This document shows positions 11,954 to 22,011 of a stretch of DNA of 64,000 nucleotides, one piece after another; position 1 is the stretch's first letter, and every line of letters begins with the position of its first letter. Position numbers and translations under genes: made by a program. Source of the DNA: Chelatococcus composti (GTDB taxonomy: Bacteria > Pseudomonadota > Alphaproteobacteria > Rhizobiales > Beijerinckiaceae); NCBI RefSeq assembly GCF_014201415.1, contig NZ_JACHEH010000001.1, forward strand, positions 372,001 through 436,000. Direction: 5' to 3'. The notes beneath the pieces are model-generated. The model saw only the letters and a program-made list of their open reading frames with translations, ran no database searches and was not told where the DNA came from.

Positions 11954-13972
11954 CTATTCGGCCTTCGCCTCGATGGTAACCTGCTGGAAGAGCGTCGCCG
12001 GCTCGCCGCCGGCGGCGGCGAAGTCGGCCAGGCCGAGGCCGGCTTCGTTGTTGGCGGTCGCCGTGATGCTGAGCGCGCCGGGCTTGGCGACGAAGCGCGA
12101 TATCGCGTTGGCGAGCGTTCTGGCTCCTTCCGAATTGCCGAGCAGGGCCGGCACGATGACGGCGGCGCCCATGCCGTATTCCTTGCGCAGGTCGTCCGCC
12201 TTGCGCTTCGCCTTCTTCGCCTCCTGCTCGATGAAGCGCTCGAAGATGCCGGCGTTCTCGACGGCGAGTGACAGGCGCTTGGCCGTCGCAGCCATGAGGG
12301 CGACCTGCTGGACTGCCTCGTCGGACGAGAAGACGTCCTTCGTGATGTTGCCGAGGAGGCCCGAAACCGTCACGGTGCCCATGTCCTTGCCGCGCAGCGA
12401 CAGGGTCTTGATGTCGAACTCCTGCCGGTCCGGCGACCAGGCGCCATCGAAGGCGAAGGACAGGTCCAGCGCCTCGTAGCCCATGGCGCGCAGCTCCTTG
12501 AACCCGTCCTTGTCGGTACCGGAGGGCAGCGCCATGGCGAAGCTGTCGACGCGCGCGCCGAACTCGGTGGGGATGTCGTCGACGAGATTGGCGGCCCTGA
12601 GGTCGATGGCGCCGACATTTATTCTGATCCGCTCGTCGGTCTTGGCGGTGCGCTGCTTCTTGCCGCCCTCCGCCTCATCGCCGGTGGCCGGCACGTCAAT
12701 GTCGATGGCCTCCAGGCGGGCGTGACCGATCAGGGGAACGAACTTCTGGATGTCGAGGTCATCGAGATCCGTGTCGGGCGCGGCGAGGGCCTCCTTCAGC
12801 CGCTCGACCATCGGCCGCCAGACCACTTCGGAGAAGCTCATGCCGCCGAAGCGCACGTTGGCATCGGGCGTGAGGAACCGCATGCCCGCGATGGAGAAGG
12901 CCGGGCCGGTCGCTTCAGCGCCCATGGCGATGCGCTCGATCTCGCCTTCAACCGGTTTGTCCTTCTCCTCGTCCTTGCCCCTGAAGGTGAAGCCGGACGC
13001 CTCGAAGCCGCCGATCTCGAAGGCCGTCATCATGTCCACGAGGCGCGTGAAGAACACCTTCCATTCCGCCAGCGACAGTTTCTCGAAGTCCTCGACCTTG
13101 CCCAGGGCCTCGATGGTGCCGAGCCAGGAATCGGCCGTGGGGCGCGCCTTGAAGTCGCGGCCGGTGATGCGCGCGATGCTGGCCTCGTTGCCCTTGGCGT
13201 CGCGTATGGTGAAGTTCTCGATGCTGAATGCGCCGTAGAGGCGCTTCGGCTCAGTGTCGTCAGGGCCGGCCTTCTCCCCGTAGACCCGGGCGACCTGCAC
13301 CGTGTCGAAATCGTCGACGGTGATGGGCCCCATCGTGCCGGTGCTGAGCTCTTCCTTCTTGCCGTCGATGCGCATTGTCACGCGCGGGATGGCGATGGCC
13401 GAGATGACGCCGGCCTTGATGTCGCGCATCTCCACGTCGTGATAGGTGACCGTCTGCTCGACCCCGCCGAGGGACTGCTCCATCGTCAGCTCGGGAATGC
13501 GCACCGTGCTCGCGGTCAGAGCCGCAAGGCGCTGAGACAGCGGCTGCGCTGCCGTCTTGTCGAAGATGCGGGCGATCGTCGCCTCGTCGAGATCCGTGCC
13601 CGAAACGAGAAGGCGGGGGATGCGGATGGTCAGGCTGTCGAAGGCGACGGTGATGCCTTCCAGCGTCACATCGCCGGCGGCGAGGGCCGACGTCCCGAGA
13701 AAGCCGTGTCCCGGCAGCGAGATCCGGTCGACCGACAGCGTCGCTCCCGACGCAGAAAGGTGCAGCCCCTTGACGGTAAGGGGGCCTGCGAGCGCTCCCG
13801 AGACGGCCTCGACCGTCCCGGCCGGTGCAAGCGTGCGCGAGAGCCGCCACGCCGCGATCTCATCTGCTACGGGCGAAGCGCCGACGAGAGCGATCGTCGC
13901 AGCGCCGGCAAGAAGAGTGCTTCTGTGCCTGCGGGCGCTGAGAACGGACCGGGCGGGTCGGAATGCGGACAT
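11954..13972 (-). CDS. Large exported protein of unknown function, AsmA-like in style
   Basis: A 672-aa protein I do not recognise at family level. It has an N-terminal signal or anchor ([19 protein letters not shown], about residues 20-38). Alternating short beta-type segments follow, of the kind seen in AsmA/TamB-like envelope proteins: [20 protein letters not shown], then many paired strand-like repeats with [19 protein letters not shown]. The frame is open to 14308, but the ATG at 13972 with GAGGAG upstream gives the signal sequence and avoids overlap with erpA. It probably acts in the envelope; function unassigned. Confidence 0.75.
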   Translation of the reverse strand: MSAFRPARSVLSARRHRSTLLAGAATIALVGASPVADEIAAWRLSRTLAPAGTVEAVSGALAGPLTVKGLHLSASGATLSVDRISLPGHGFLGTSALAAGDVTLEGITVAFDSLTIRIPRLLVSGTDLDEATIARIFDKTAAQPLSQRLAALTASTVRIPELTMEQSLGGVEQTVTYHDVEMRDIKAGVISAIAIPRVTMRIDGKKEELSTGTMGPITVDDFDTVQVARVYGEKAGPDDTEPKRLYGAFSIENFTIRDAKGNEASIARITGRDFKARPTADSWLGTIEALGKVEDFEKLSLAEWKVFFTRLVDMMTAFEIGGFEASGFTFRGKDEEKDKPVEGEIERIAMGAEATGPAFSIAGMRFLTPDANVRFGGMSFSEVVWRPMVERLKEALAAPDTDLDDLDIQKFVPLIGHARLEAIDIDVPATGDEAEGGKKQRTAKTDERIRINVGAIDLRAANLVDDIPTEFGARVDSFAMALPSGTDKDGFKELRAMGYEALDLSFAFDGAWSPDRQEFDIKTLSLRGKDMGTVTVSGLLGNITKDVFSSDEAVQQVALMAATAKRLSLAVENAGIFERFIEQEAKKAKRKADDLRKEYGMGAAVIVPALLGNSEGARTLANAISRFVAKPGALSITATANNEAGLGLADFAAAGGEPATLFQQVTIEAKAE

Positions 13973-14102
13973 CTTTGCATGCTCCTCATCAACGATGGCC
14001 CGTTCATCTAGAGGAGCAAGATTACCATCCGATGTGCGCCAGCGCAGCGCCGAGCACGCTCGCCTGCCGGCGCTGGCTGAACGGGCAGCTCCGCCCCGGG
14101 GA

Positions 14103-14429
14103 TCAGAGCGAGAAGGACGTGCCGCAGCCGCACGAGGAGGTGGCGTGCGGGTTGTTGATCTTGAACGACTGGCCGATGAGATCGTCGACGAAATCGACGA
14201 CCGAGCCGTCGATATATTGCAGGGAGATGGAATCGACCACGACGGTCGCCCCGTCCCGTTCCACGACCACGTCGTCCTCGTTGCGGTCGTGTGCGATGTC
14301 GAAGGCATACTGGAAGCCCGAGCAGCCGCCGCCGTTGACGCTGATGCGCAGCATGCTGCCCGGCGGCTCGCTCTTCAGCACCTCATTGATGCGCTTGGCG
14401 GCCCGTTCCGTCACCGTGATTGCCGACAT
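14103..14429 (-). CDS. erpA: Iron-sulfur cluster insertion protein (ErpA/IscA A-type carrier)
   Basis: A 108-aa A-type Fe-S carrier that receives clusters from the Suf/Isc scaffold and hands them to target enzymes. The three conserved cysteines are present: Cys36 in [10 protein letters not shown], and Cys100 and Cys102 in SSCGCGTSF. The frame is longer upstream, but ATG 14429 yields the canonical [10 protein letters not shown] start. It is divergent from the dGTPase gene, an arrangement common in Hyphomicrobiales. Confidence 0.95.
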   Translation of the reverse strand: MSAITVTERAAKRINEVLKSEPPGSMLRISVNGGGCSGFQYAFDIAHDRNEDDVVVERDGATVVVDSISLQYIDGSVVDFVDDLIGQSFKINNPHATSSCGCGTSFSL

Positions 14430-14528
14430 GTCAGGCAAGATCCGTTCATATTTCGTGCCGCGAGGCTTGCCTCGCCATTCACTGAAAAGGTAAGTGCGGT
14501 GCGCGTCCGCCGCAACAGGGAGCCAGAC

Positions 14529-15737
14529 ATGCATGCGCACGGCGAGCGTTGGCGCGCACCCTACGCTTGCGATCCGGCGGCGAGCCGTGGCCGGCTGATC
14601 CGGGAGGAGGCTTCGCCGACGCGCAGCGAGTTCCAGCGCGACCGCGACCGCATCATCCATTCCACCGCCTTCCGCCGTCTCAAGCACAAGACGCAGGTCT
14701 TCGTCTATCACGAGGGCGACCACTACCGCACGCGGCTGACTCATTCCCTCGAGGTCAGCCAGATCGCCCGCGCCATCGCCCGCTCACTCGGGCTCGACGA
14801 GGACCTCGCCGAGGCGCTCGCGCTGTCGCACGACCTCGGCCACACGCCCTTCGGCCACACGGGCGAGGATGCGCTCGATGCCTGCATGGCGTCCTTCGGC
14901 GGCTTCGATCACAACGCCCAGGCGCTGCGCATCGTCACCAGGCTTGAGCGGCGCTACGCCACCTTCGACGGCCTCAACCTGACGTGGGAGACGCTGGAGG
15001 GGCTTGTCAAGCACAACGGCCCCCTCGTGGATGCTGAGGGCCGGCCCTTCGGCCGCTACGGCGAGCGCGGCGTGCCGGGAGCCATCGTGGAATACGACGA
15101 GCGCCACGACCTGTGGCTCTCGTCCCATGCGAGCGGCGAGGCGCAGGCGGCGGCCATTGCCGACGACATCGCCTACGATGCGCATGATATCGACGACGGC
15201 CTCCGGGCGGAGCTCTTCACGCTCGAGGATCTGCGGGAGGTGCCCTTCCTTGCCGAGCTGCTCGACGAGATCGCCGACCGTTATCCGGGCCTCGAGCGGC
15301 CGCGGGTCATCCACGAGCTAGTGCGGCGGGTCATTACCCGCTTCGTCGAGGACGTGATCATCGAGAGCAGCCGGCGCCTTGCGGACCTCGCGCCGGCCGA
15401 TGCGGACGCCATCCGCCGGGCGAGGCTGCAGGTCATCGGCTTTTCGCCCGCGATGGCCGCGGCTGACGAGGCCATCAAGGGCTTCCTCTATCCCAACATG
15501 TATCGCCACCCGCGCGTGATGCGCATCAGGCGCGAGGCGGAGGCGGTGGTTCGCGATCTCTTCGGCAAGTTTCTGCGCGAGCCGGAACTGATGCCGGAGG
15601 AGTGGCGGCTTGACCGTGAGCGGGACGATGAGCCCCGCATTGCCCGGCGGGTCGCCGACTACATTGCCGGCATGACGGACGGCTACGCCCTGCAGGAGCA
15701 TCGCCGCCTGTTTGACGCAACACCGGAATTGCGCTAG
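14529..15737 (+). CDS. dgt: Deoxyguanosinetriphosphate triphosphohydrolase-like protein
   Basis: A 402-aa HD-domain dNTP triphosphohydrolase of the type 2/SAMHD1-like subgroup, which cleaves dNTPs to nucleoside and triphosphate. The HD metal site is visible as His72 (THSLEV) and His101-Asp102 ([11 protein letters not shown]). The N-terminal [11 protein letters not shown] and [11 protein letters not shown] motifs are family signatures. The open frame begins nearly 1 kb upstream on this strand, but ATG 14529 gives the standard family length and start. argS begins 57 bp after its stop. Confidence 0.93.
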   Translation: MHAHGERWRAPYACDPAASRGRLIREEASPTRSEFQRDRDRIIHSTAFRRLKHKTQVFVYHEGDHYRTRLTHSLEVSQIARAIARSLGLDEDLAEALALSHDLGHTPFGHTGEDALDACMASFGGFDHNAQALRIVTRLERRYATFDGLNLTWETLEGLVKHNGPLVDAEGRPFGRYGERGVPGAIVEYDERHDLWLSSHASGEAQAAAIADDIAYDAHDIDDGLRAELFTLEDLREVPFLAELLDEIADRYPGLERPRVIHELVRRVITRFVEDVIIESSRRLADLAPADADAIRRARLQVIGFSPAMAAADEAIKGFLYPNMYRHPRVMRIRREAEAVVRDLFGKFLREPELMPEEWRLDRERDDEPRIARRVADYIAGMTDGYALQEHRRLFDATPELR

Positions 15738-15794
15738 GGCGCCGCCTTCGGAAAGGGCGCCCCCGGCGCGGCTCATCTTGTCTCAAGGACGGCC

Positions 15795-17555
15795 ATGAAC
15801 ATCTTCGACGCGTACCAGCGCCGCCTGACCGGCGCGATCGAGCGGCTCGTTGCCGCGGGCAAGCTGCCTGAAGGGCTCGATCTTTCTCGCGTCGTGGTCG
15901 AGCCGCCGCGCGATCCCGCCCACGGCGACCTCGCCACCAACGCTGCCATGGTGCTGGCCAAGCCCGCCGGCACCAATCCGCGCGCCCTTGCGGCTCTCAT
16001 CGCCGGGGAGCTGGAGAAGGAGGAGGGCGTTACGGCCGTCGAGATCGCGGGGCCCGGCTTCATCAATCTGCGCCTCGCACCCACCGTCTACCAGGAGGTG
16101 CTGCGGGCGGTCGCCACCCTCGGCACCGACTTCGGCCGTGGAGCGCCGAAGAAGGGCAAACCCATCAACGTCGAATATGTCTCGGCCAATCCGACGGGGC
16201 CGATGCACGTCGGCCATGGCCGCGGTGCCGTCTTCGGTGATGCGCTCGCCGGGCTCCTCGCCTTCGCCGGCCACGAGGTGACGCGCGAATACTACATCAA
16301 CGACGCGGGCGCGCAGGTGGAGGTTCTCGCCCGTTCCGCCTTCCTGCGCTATCGCGAGGCGCTGGGCGAGGATATCGGCGCCATTCCGGAGGGGCTCTAT
16401 CCCGGCGACTATCTCAAGCCCGTCGGCGAGGCGCTCAAGGAGCGCTACGGCCGCAGCCTCCTCGACATGGGCGAGGCGGAATGGCTGCCCATCGTGCGCG
16501 ATGTCGCTATCGACGCGATGATGGCGATGATCCGCGACGATCTTGCCGCGCTCGGCGTCGTCCACGATGTCTTCTTCTCCGAGCGCACGCTGCACGGCAA
16601 GAACGGCGGTGCCATTGCCGAAACCATCGAGAGCCTGCAGGAGCGCGGCTATGTCTACCGCGGGCGCGTTCCGCCGCCCAAGGGCCAGCTTCCCGAGGAC
16701 TGGGAGGATCGCGAGCAGCTTCTCTTCCGCGCGACCGATGTCGGTGACGACATCGACCGGCCGCTGATGAAGTCGGACGGCAGCTACACCTATTTCGCCG
16801 CCGACGTCGCCTATATGCGCAACAAGTATGAGCGCGGCTTCCGCGAGCTGATCTACGTGCTCGGTGCCGATCACGGCGGCTACGTCAAGCGCCTGCAGGC
16901 GGTGGGCCGCGCCATCGGCGGCGACGCACTTGAGGTCGTTGTGCTCCTGTGCCAGCTCGTCAAGCTGCTGCGCGCCGGCGAGCCGGTGAAGATGTCCAAG
17001 CGGGCAGGGGATTTCGTCACCCTGCGCGAGGTCATCGACGAGGTGGGCCGCGACGCGGTGCGCTTCATGATGCTGTTCCGCAAGAACGATGCGCCGCTCG
17101 ACTTCGATCTCGCCAAGGTGGTTGAGCAGTCGAAGGACAACCCCGTCTTCTATGTGCAGTATGCGCATGCGCGCTGCGCGTCGGTATTCCGGCAGGCGGC
17201 CGAGGCCTTCCCCGATCTTGATGTGCGCGGTTCGGCGCTCGCGGGTGCAGACCTCGCCATGCTGGACGATGCAGCAGAGATTGATCTCGTCAGGCAGATC
17301 GCGCAGTATCCGCGCGTGATCGAGAGTGCGGCGGCGTCGCACGAGCCGCATCGAGTGGCGTTCTACTTGCACGAGCTAGCCAGCGCCTTCCATAGCTTAT
17401 GGAACCGCGGCAAGGAGTCACCCCAATTACGGTTTGTTAATCAAACCGACCGAAAGTCGACCTTGGCGAGGCTGGCGCTCGTGCATGCGGTGCGGTCGAT
17501 CCTTGCGTCGGGACTTGCGGTGCTCGGTGTAGCCGCTCCCGAGGAGATGCGTTGA
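15795..17555 (+). CDS. argS: Arginyl-tRNA synthetase
   Basis: A 586-aa class I synthetase that charges tRNA-Arg. The HIGH-type signature appears as [16 protein letters not shown] near residues 132-147, and the KMSKS-type loop as [10 protein letters not shown]. The C-terminal DALR anticodon-binding domain ends the protein, with [11 protein letters not shown] and [11 protein letters not shown] among its typical segments. Length fits the family. It lies in the conserved order dgt, argS, SPOR protein, nagZ. Confidence 0.97.
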   Translation: MNIFDAYQRRLTGAIERLVAAGKLPEGLDLSRVVVEPPRDPAHGDLATNAAMVLAKPAGTNPRALAALIAGELEKEEGVTAVEIAGPGFINLRLAPTVYQEVLRAVATLGTDFGRGAPKKGKPINVEYVSANPTGPMHVGHGRGAVFGDALAGLLAFAGHEVTREYYINDAGAQVEVLARSAFLRYREALGEDIGAIPEGLYPGDYLKPVGEALKERYGRSLLDMGEAEWLPIVRDVAIDAMMAMIRDDLAALGVVHDVFFSERTLHGKNGGAIAETIESLQERGYVYRGRVPPPKGQLPEDWEDREQLLFRATDVGDDIDRPLMKSDGSYTYFAADVAYMRNKYERGFRELIYVLGADHGGYVKRLQAVGRAIGGDALEVVVLLCQLVKLLRAGEPVKMSKRAGDFVTLREVIDEVGRDAVRFMMLFRKNDAPLDFDLAKVVEQSKDNPVFYVQYAHARCASVFRQAAEAFPDLDVRGSALAGADLAMLDDAAEIDLVRQIAQYPRVIESAAASHEPHRVAFYLHELASAFHSLWNRGKESPQLRFVNQTDRKSTLARLALVHAVRSILASGLAVLGVAAPEEMR

Positions 17556-17684
17556 ACGCGACCTGCGTCGCGCTGCCGTAGGCATGGGGGCCGGTGCGCG
17601 TCGACTGGTCGAGCGATCGGCGCGCTGGTCATGGTCTGCGTGCGGCTGCATGGGCGGTCGGCGCAAGGAGTGCGGACAAGGCCC

Positions 17685-19274
17685 ATGAACGAAACAGCCA
17701 AATCACGCTTCCTGCTCGATCTCGACGATCTGGAGCGGCAGCTGCGCCAGCCGTCCGAGGATGAGCGCAGCTTCGGTCCCGCCCCCGGCTCCGGCGCCGC
17801 CCCCGGCTTCGGCGGTGGCCAGGGCTCCCGTGTCGACGACCCGCTGGCGGAGCTTGCGCGCATCGTCGGGCAGGAGGACCCGTTCCGCGACCTCTTCAAC
17901 GCGCCGCCCCGGCCGGCGGCGCCACCGCGCATGGAGCCGGCCTTCGATTTCGGCGACGTGCCGCTGCGCGGCGCCCAGCAGGACTTCTCCCGGGCCGACG
18001 GGCGGGCGCCCGATCCCTTCGAGGCCGCGTTCGAGAAGGCGTTGCTCGGGGACGATCCGCTGCCGGCGGCCGGCAATGCGACCAGGCGCTCCGACGATGA
18101 CTTCCGGCCGGACGACTGGGACGCGCTCGCAGGCCGGCGCGCCGCGGAGCCGGAGCTGGCGGATGATGTGGAATATCCCCTGGCGCCGGTTAGTGCCTAC
18201 GATCCGCGGTCGTTCGACCTCGACCAGGACTATGTCGATGAGAGCCGGGGTGACGATGAAGGGGTCGATGAGGAGGTTGAGCCGGCGCGGCGCAGCCGCA
18301 AGGGGCTGATCGCCGTCGCGTCCGTGTTCGCCATGGCGGTAGCAGGCGTCGCCCTCGCGCTCAACTACACCGGCAGGGATGAGGCAGAGGGCGAGCCGCC
18401 CCTGATCAAGGCCGCCGCCGAGCCAGTGAAGGTCGCGCCGCAGAATCCGGGCGGAGTCGACATTCCCAACCAGAACAAGCAGATCTACGAGGGCAGCAAT
18501 GCGGCGCGCAAGCCGGCGGACGCGAACGTCGTGCGCCAGTCTGAGCAGCCGGTCGACGTCAATGCGCTGCTGCGTGCCAATGCAGCCCGCGCCTCCCAGG
18601 GGCAGCCGAATCCCGATGACGTGCGCCTGACGCTGCCGGAAGGGCTGGAGCCGCCGAGCCAGACGATTCCGGGGCTCGGCGAGCCGCGGCGCGTCAAGAC
18701 CGTCGCCGTGCGGCCCGACGGCAGTGTCATCGACGCCGGGCAGCCGGTTCCGGCGGAGGCTCCCGCTGGGGCGCAGCAGCCTGCCCCGCAGCCCGAGCCT
18801 GCGACCGAGACCGCGGCCGCGGCCGCGACGCCTTCGCCGCCCGAGCCCGCCCCGCAGATGGCGGCCGAGCCGCCGCGGCAGCCGGCGCAGCGCTCCGCGC
18901 CGCTTTCCATCGTACCGCAGGCCTCCCAGGCCCAGCCCCGACCTGCGCCGGCGCAGCCGGCGCGCGTGGCGGCGGCGGATCCGGTGGTGCCTGCGCCTGA
19001 CACGCGTCCCGCCGTCGGAACGGCACCGCGCGGTGGCGATTTCGCGGTGCAGCTCGCGGCCCGGCCGACGGAGGCGTCAGCGCGCGAATCCTTCGCCCAG
19101 CTGCAGCGCCGCTATGCAGACCTCAGCGCCTACCAGCCGATCATCCGGAAGGCCCAGGTCGGCGAGCGCACCGTCTATCGCCTGCGCGTCGGCCCCATGA
19201 GCCGGGAGGAGGCGACGAACCTTTGCTCATCGCTGCAGGCCCAGGGGGGCGACTGCTTCGTGGCCCGCAACTGA
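17685..19274 (+). CDS. SPOR domain-containing membrane protein
   Basis: A 529-aa protein with an acidic, disordered N-terminal region. One transmembrane helix lies near residues 206-226 (LIAVASVFAMAVAGVALAL). A long Pro/Ala/Gln-rich periplasmic linker and a C-terminal SPOR domain (about residues 451-529, starting GDFAVQLAARPTEASARESF) follow. SPOR domains bind denuded septal peptidoglycan, so a role at the division site is expected. The frame is open further upstream, but ATG 17685 gives MNETAKSRF. Its position between argS and nagZ is conserved in Hyphomicrobiales. Confidence 0.9.
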   Translation: MNETAKSRFLLDLDDLERQLRQPSEDERSFGPAPGSGAAPGFGGGQGSRVDDPLAELARIVGQEDPFRDLFNAPPRPAAPPRMEPAFDFGDVPLRGAQQDFSRADGRAPDPFEAAFEKALLGDDPLPAAGNATRRSDDDFRPDDWDALAGRRAAEPELADDVEYPLAPVSAYDPRSFDLDQDYVDESRGDDEGVDEEVEPARRSRKGLIAVASVFAMAVAGVALALNYTGRDEAEGEPPLIKAAAEPVKVAPQNPGGVDIPNQNKQIYEGSNAARKPADANVVRQSEQPVDVNALLRANAARASQGQPNPDDVRLTLPEGLEPPSQTIPGLGEPRRVKTVAVRPDGSVIDAGQPVPAEAPAGAQQPAPQPEPATETAAAAATPSPPEPAPQMAAEPPRQPAQRSAPLSIVPQASQAQPRPAPAQPARVAAADPVVPAPDTRPAVGTAPRGGDFAVQLAARPTEASARESFAQLQRRYADLSAYQPIIRKAQVGERTVYRLRVGPMSREEATNLCSSLQAQGGDCFVARN

Positions 19275-19411
19275 CGGAATGGCGCTTTCTCGTAATGTTT
19301 CAGGCGGCGGCCCCCGGGTCGCCGCATCACTTTTGCGAGGGCCTTTTTCCACCGTCCGGATTGGGCTAGACCCGCCTGCATGATTATCCGCACTGCGATG
19401 AGAGACCGGAC

Positions 19412-20449
19412 ATGACGGCGATCAAGGCGTTCATCGCCGGCTGTGCCGGCCCGAGGCTCGATCCGGAGGAGGCGGCGTTCTTCCGTGAGGCCCAGCCCTG
19501 GGGCTTCATTCTGTTTCGGCGGAACGTCGACACGCCGGACCAGGTGCGGCGGCTGACAGATGCCCTGCGCGAGAGCGTGGGGCGCGCCGATGCGCCGGTG
19601 CTGGTGGACCAGGAGGGTGGGCGTGTGCAGCGCCTCGGGCCGCCACACTGGCCGGCCTACCCGCCCGCCGCTATCTTCGGACGCCTGCCGGCCAATGATT
19701 TCTTGCTGCGACGGGAGATGGCGCGTCTCGCGGCGCGGCTCATGGCGCACGACCTGCGGGCCGTCGGCATCACGGTGGACTGCATGCCGGTGCTCGACGT
19801 GCCCGTGCCGGGGGCCGACAGCGTCATCGGCGATCGGGCCTACGGGCGCGACGCCCGCGAGGTCGCGGTGCTGGGCCGCGCGGCCGCGGAGGGGCTTCTC
19901 GCCGGCGGAGTGCTGCCCGTCATCAAGCACGTGCCCGGCCACGGCCGCGGCAATGCCGACAGCCACCATGCCCTGCCGGTGGTGGAGGCCTCGCGGGAGG
20001 AGCTCGCCGCAAGCGATTTCCTGCCCTTCCGGGTGCTGGCGGATATGCCGCTCGCCATGTCGGCCCACATCGTCTACCGCGCCCTCGATCCGCGCCGGCC
20101 GGCGACGGTCTCGCGCCGCGTCATCGCGGAGGTGATCCGCGGCGAGATCGGCTTTTCCGGCCTGCTGATGAGCGACGACATCTCAATGAACGCGCTCGCC
20201 GGCACCATTGGCGAACGTGCTCGCGCTGCGAGCCGGGCCGGCTGCGACATCGTCCTGCACTGTAACGGCAAGCTCGACGAGATGAAGGCGGTGGCCGAGG
20301 CGGTGCCGACCCTGTCCGGCGCGGCGCGGGTGCGGGCGGCGGCGGCTCTAGCGCGCCTCGGGCACGAGCCGGAACCCTTCGATGTTGGGGAGGGGCGGGA
20401 GCGGCTGAAGTCCGTGCTTGCCATGGCGGGCGCCGGCGCCGAAACTTGA
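19412..20449 (+). CDS. nagZ: Beta-N-acetylhexosaminidase, peptidoglycan recycling
   Basis: A 345-aa GH3 enzyme that removes N-acetylglucosamine from anhydromuropeptides in the cytoplasm. The diagnostic NagZ motif KHVPGHGRGNADSHH lies near residues 171-185 and includes the His of the catalytic dyad. The nucleophile Asp lies in MSDDISMNAL near residue 254. Length is typical, and there is no signal peptide. It precedes scpA by 35 bp. Confidence 0.95.
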   Translation: MTAIKAFIAGCAGPRLDPEEAAFFREAQPWGFILFRRNVDTPDQVRRLTDALRESVGRADAPVLVDQEGGRVQRLGPPHWPAYPPAAIFGRLPANDFLLRREMARLAARLMAHDLRAVGITVDCMPVLDVPVPGADSVIGDRAYGRDAREVAVLGRAAAEGLLAGGVLPVIKHVPGHGRGNADSHHALPVVEASREELAASDFLPFRVLADMPLAMSAHIVYRALDPRRPATVSRRVIAEVIRGEIGFSGLLMSDDISMNALAGTIGERARAASRAGCDIVLHCNGKLDEMKAVAEAVPTLSGAARVRAAAALARLGHEPEPFDVGEGRERLKSVLAMAGAGAET

Positions 20450-20484
20450 TTCGGGCCCTGGGGGGGCTGCAAGAAGGTTGATCG

Positions 20485-21300
20485 ATGTCTGTTGCTGAAC
20501 TGCCCTTCGAGGAGGTTGTCGAGCGCGGCACGAGCGAGCCGGCCCTGATCGTCGACGTCGATGGTTTCGAGGGGCCCCTCGATCTGCTGCTCGAGCTCGC
20601 ACGCCGGCAGAAGGTCGACCTCGCGCGCATCTCGATCCTTGCCCTCGCCGAGCAGTACATAGCCTTCATCGAGGAGGCGCGCCGCCTTCGCCTCGAGCTT
20701 GCGGCGGACTATCTCGTCATGGCCGCCTGGCTCGCCTATCTCAAGTCCCGCCTGTTGCTGCCCGAGAAGCCGAAGGGGGACGAGCCGAGTGCTGCCGATC
20801 TCGCCAGCGCCCTGACCCTGCGCCTGCAGCGGCTCGAGGCCATTCGCGCCGCGGCGCAGCGGCTGTCTAATCTCGACCAGCTCGGCCGTGACGTCTTCGC
20901 CCGCGGGGCGCCGGAGCCGATTGCCGTGGTGACGCGCCCGACGTGGGACGCGACGCTCTACGACCTGCTCGACGCCTATGCCCGCCAGCGGCAGAAGGTG
21001 GCCAACGCGCGCGTGACGCTGCGCAAGCGCTTCGTCTGGTCGCTCGTTGAGGCGCGGGAGGCGCTGGAGCGGCTCGTCGGCAGCGCGCAGGACTGGACGA
21101 TGCTGGACCATTATCTCGCGGCCTACATCGCGTCGCCGGGGATGCAGGCCACCGTCCGCGCCTCGGCACTGTCCGCAACCCTCGAGATGGTACGTGAGGG
21201 CGTGCTCGACGTGCGTCAGGACGGCGCCTTCCGGCCACTGTGGATCCGGCGTCGTGCCGAAAAGCACCGGTCCGGCGGCGAGGGGGGCGGGGCCGAATGA
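20485..21300 (+). CDS. scpA: Segregation and condensation protein A
   Basis: A 271-aa kleisin subunit of the Smc-ScpA-ScpB condensin. The N-terminal hallmark FEGPLDLLLELARRQKVDL is present near residues 30-48, followed by ADYLVMAAWLAYLKSRLLLP. The C-terminal winged-helix region ends in the basic stretch WIRRRAEKHRS. Its stop overlaps the scpB start in ATGA, so the two are translationally coupled. Confidence 0.95.
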   Translation: MSVAELPFEEVVERGTSEPALIVDVDGFEGPLDLLLELARRQKVDLARISILALAEQYIAFIEEARRLRLELAADYLVMAAWLAYLKSRLLLPEKPKGDEPSAADLASALTLRLQRLEAIRAAAQRLSNLDQLGRDVFARGAPEPIAVVTRPTWDATLYDLLDAYARQRQKVANARVTLRKRFVWSLVEAREALERLVGSAQDWTMLDHYLAAYIASPGMQATVRASALSATLEMVREGVLDVRQDGAFRPLWIRRRAEKHRSGGEGGGAE

Positions 21301-22001
21301 GCGCCAGCATTGAGCGCATCGACCGGCACGACGAGACGGCCGAAGCCTTCGTCCAGGCGCTGCGCATCGCCGAGGCCCTCATCTTCGCCTCCCGCGAGCC
21401 GGTGGATGAGGCAGCCATCGCCGAGCGGCTGCCAAAGGGCGTCGACGTCTCGGCCGTGCTCGACCGGCTGCAGCACCTCTATGCCGGGCGTGGCGTCAAC
21501 CTGAGGCGGGTGGCGCAGGGCTGGATGTTCCGCACGGCCTCGGACCTGTCGTACCTTCTGGCGCGCGAGCTGGCGGAGCCGAAGAAGCTGTCGCGCGCAG
21601 CGCTGGAGACGCTGGCGATCATTGCCTATCACCAGCCCGTCACGCGCGCCGAGATCGAGGAGATTCGCGGCGTCGCTACCTCGCGCGGCACGCTCGACCT
21701 GCTGCTGGAGACCGGATGGGTGCGCCTGCGCGGCCGGCGCCGCACGCCCGGCCGGCCGGTGACCTACGGCACGACGCCGGCCTTCCTGACCCACTTTGGC
21801 CTCGAGAGCATCGACGACCTGCCCGGGCTTGACGAACTCAAGGGGGCAGGGTTCATCGAGGGGCGTCTGCCGTCCGGCTTCTCCGTGCCGGTGCCCAATG
21901 ATGCGCCGGAACTGCGTGATGACGAGGATCCCCTGGAGGAGGATCTCTTCCTCCTGCGGGAGCCGGAAGAGGACGAGCCGCTGACTGACGGCGACCAGTG
22001 A
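21297..22001 (+). CDS. scpB: Segregation and condensation protein B
   Basis: A 234-aa winged-helix partner of ScpA in the condensin complex. It begins RIAEALIFASREPV, with the typical LSRAALETLAIIAYHQPVTR in the middle and RGRRRTPGRPVTYGTTPAF near the second wing. The start at 21297 overlaps the scpA stop by the ATGA junction. An acidic tail of about 30 residues closes the protein. Confidence 0.95.
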   Translation: MSASIERIDRHDETAEAFVQALRIAEALIFASREPVDEAAIAERLPKGVDVSAVLDRLQHLYAGRGVNLRRVAQGWMFRTASDLSYLLARELAEPKKLSRAALETLAIIAYHQPVTRAEIEEIRGVATSRGTLDLLLETGWVRLRGRRRTPGRPVTYGTTPAFLTHFGLESIDDLPGLDELKGAGFIEGRLPSGFSVPVPNDAPELRDDEDPLEEDLFLLREPEEDEPLTDGDQ

Positions 22002-22011
22002 CGGATGCGTG

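Noticed and set aside
15737-15762. Terminator between dgt and argS
   Set aside because: GGGCGCC and GGCGCCC can pair, but the loop is 12 bases, there is no T tract and the stem overlaps the dgt stop codon; read-through into argS is more likely.
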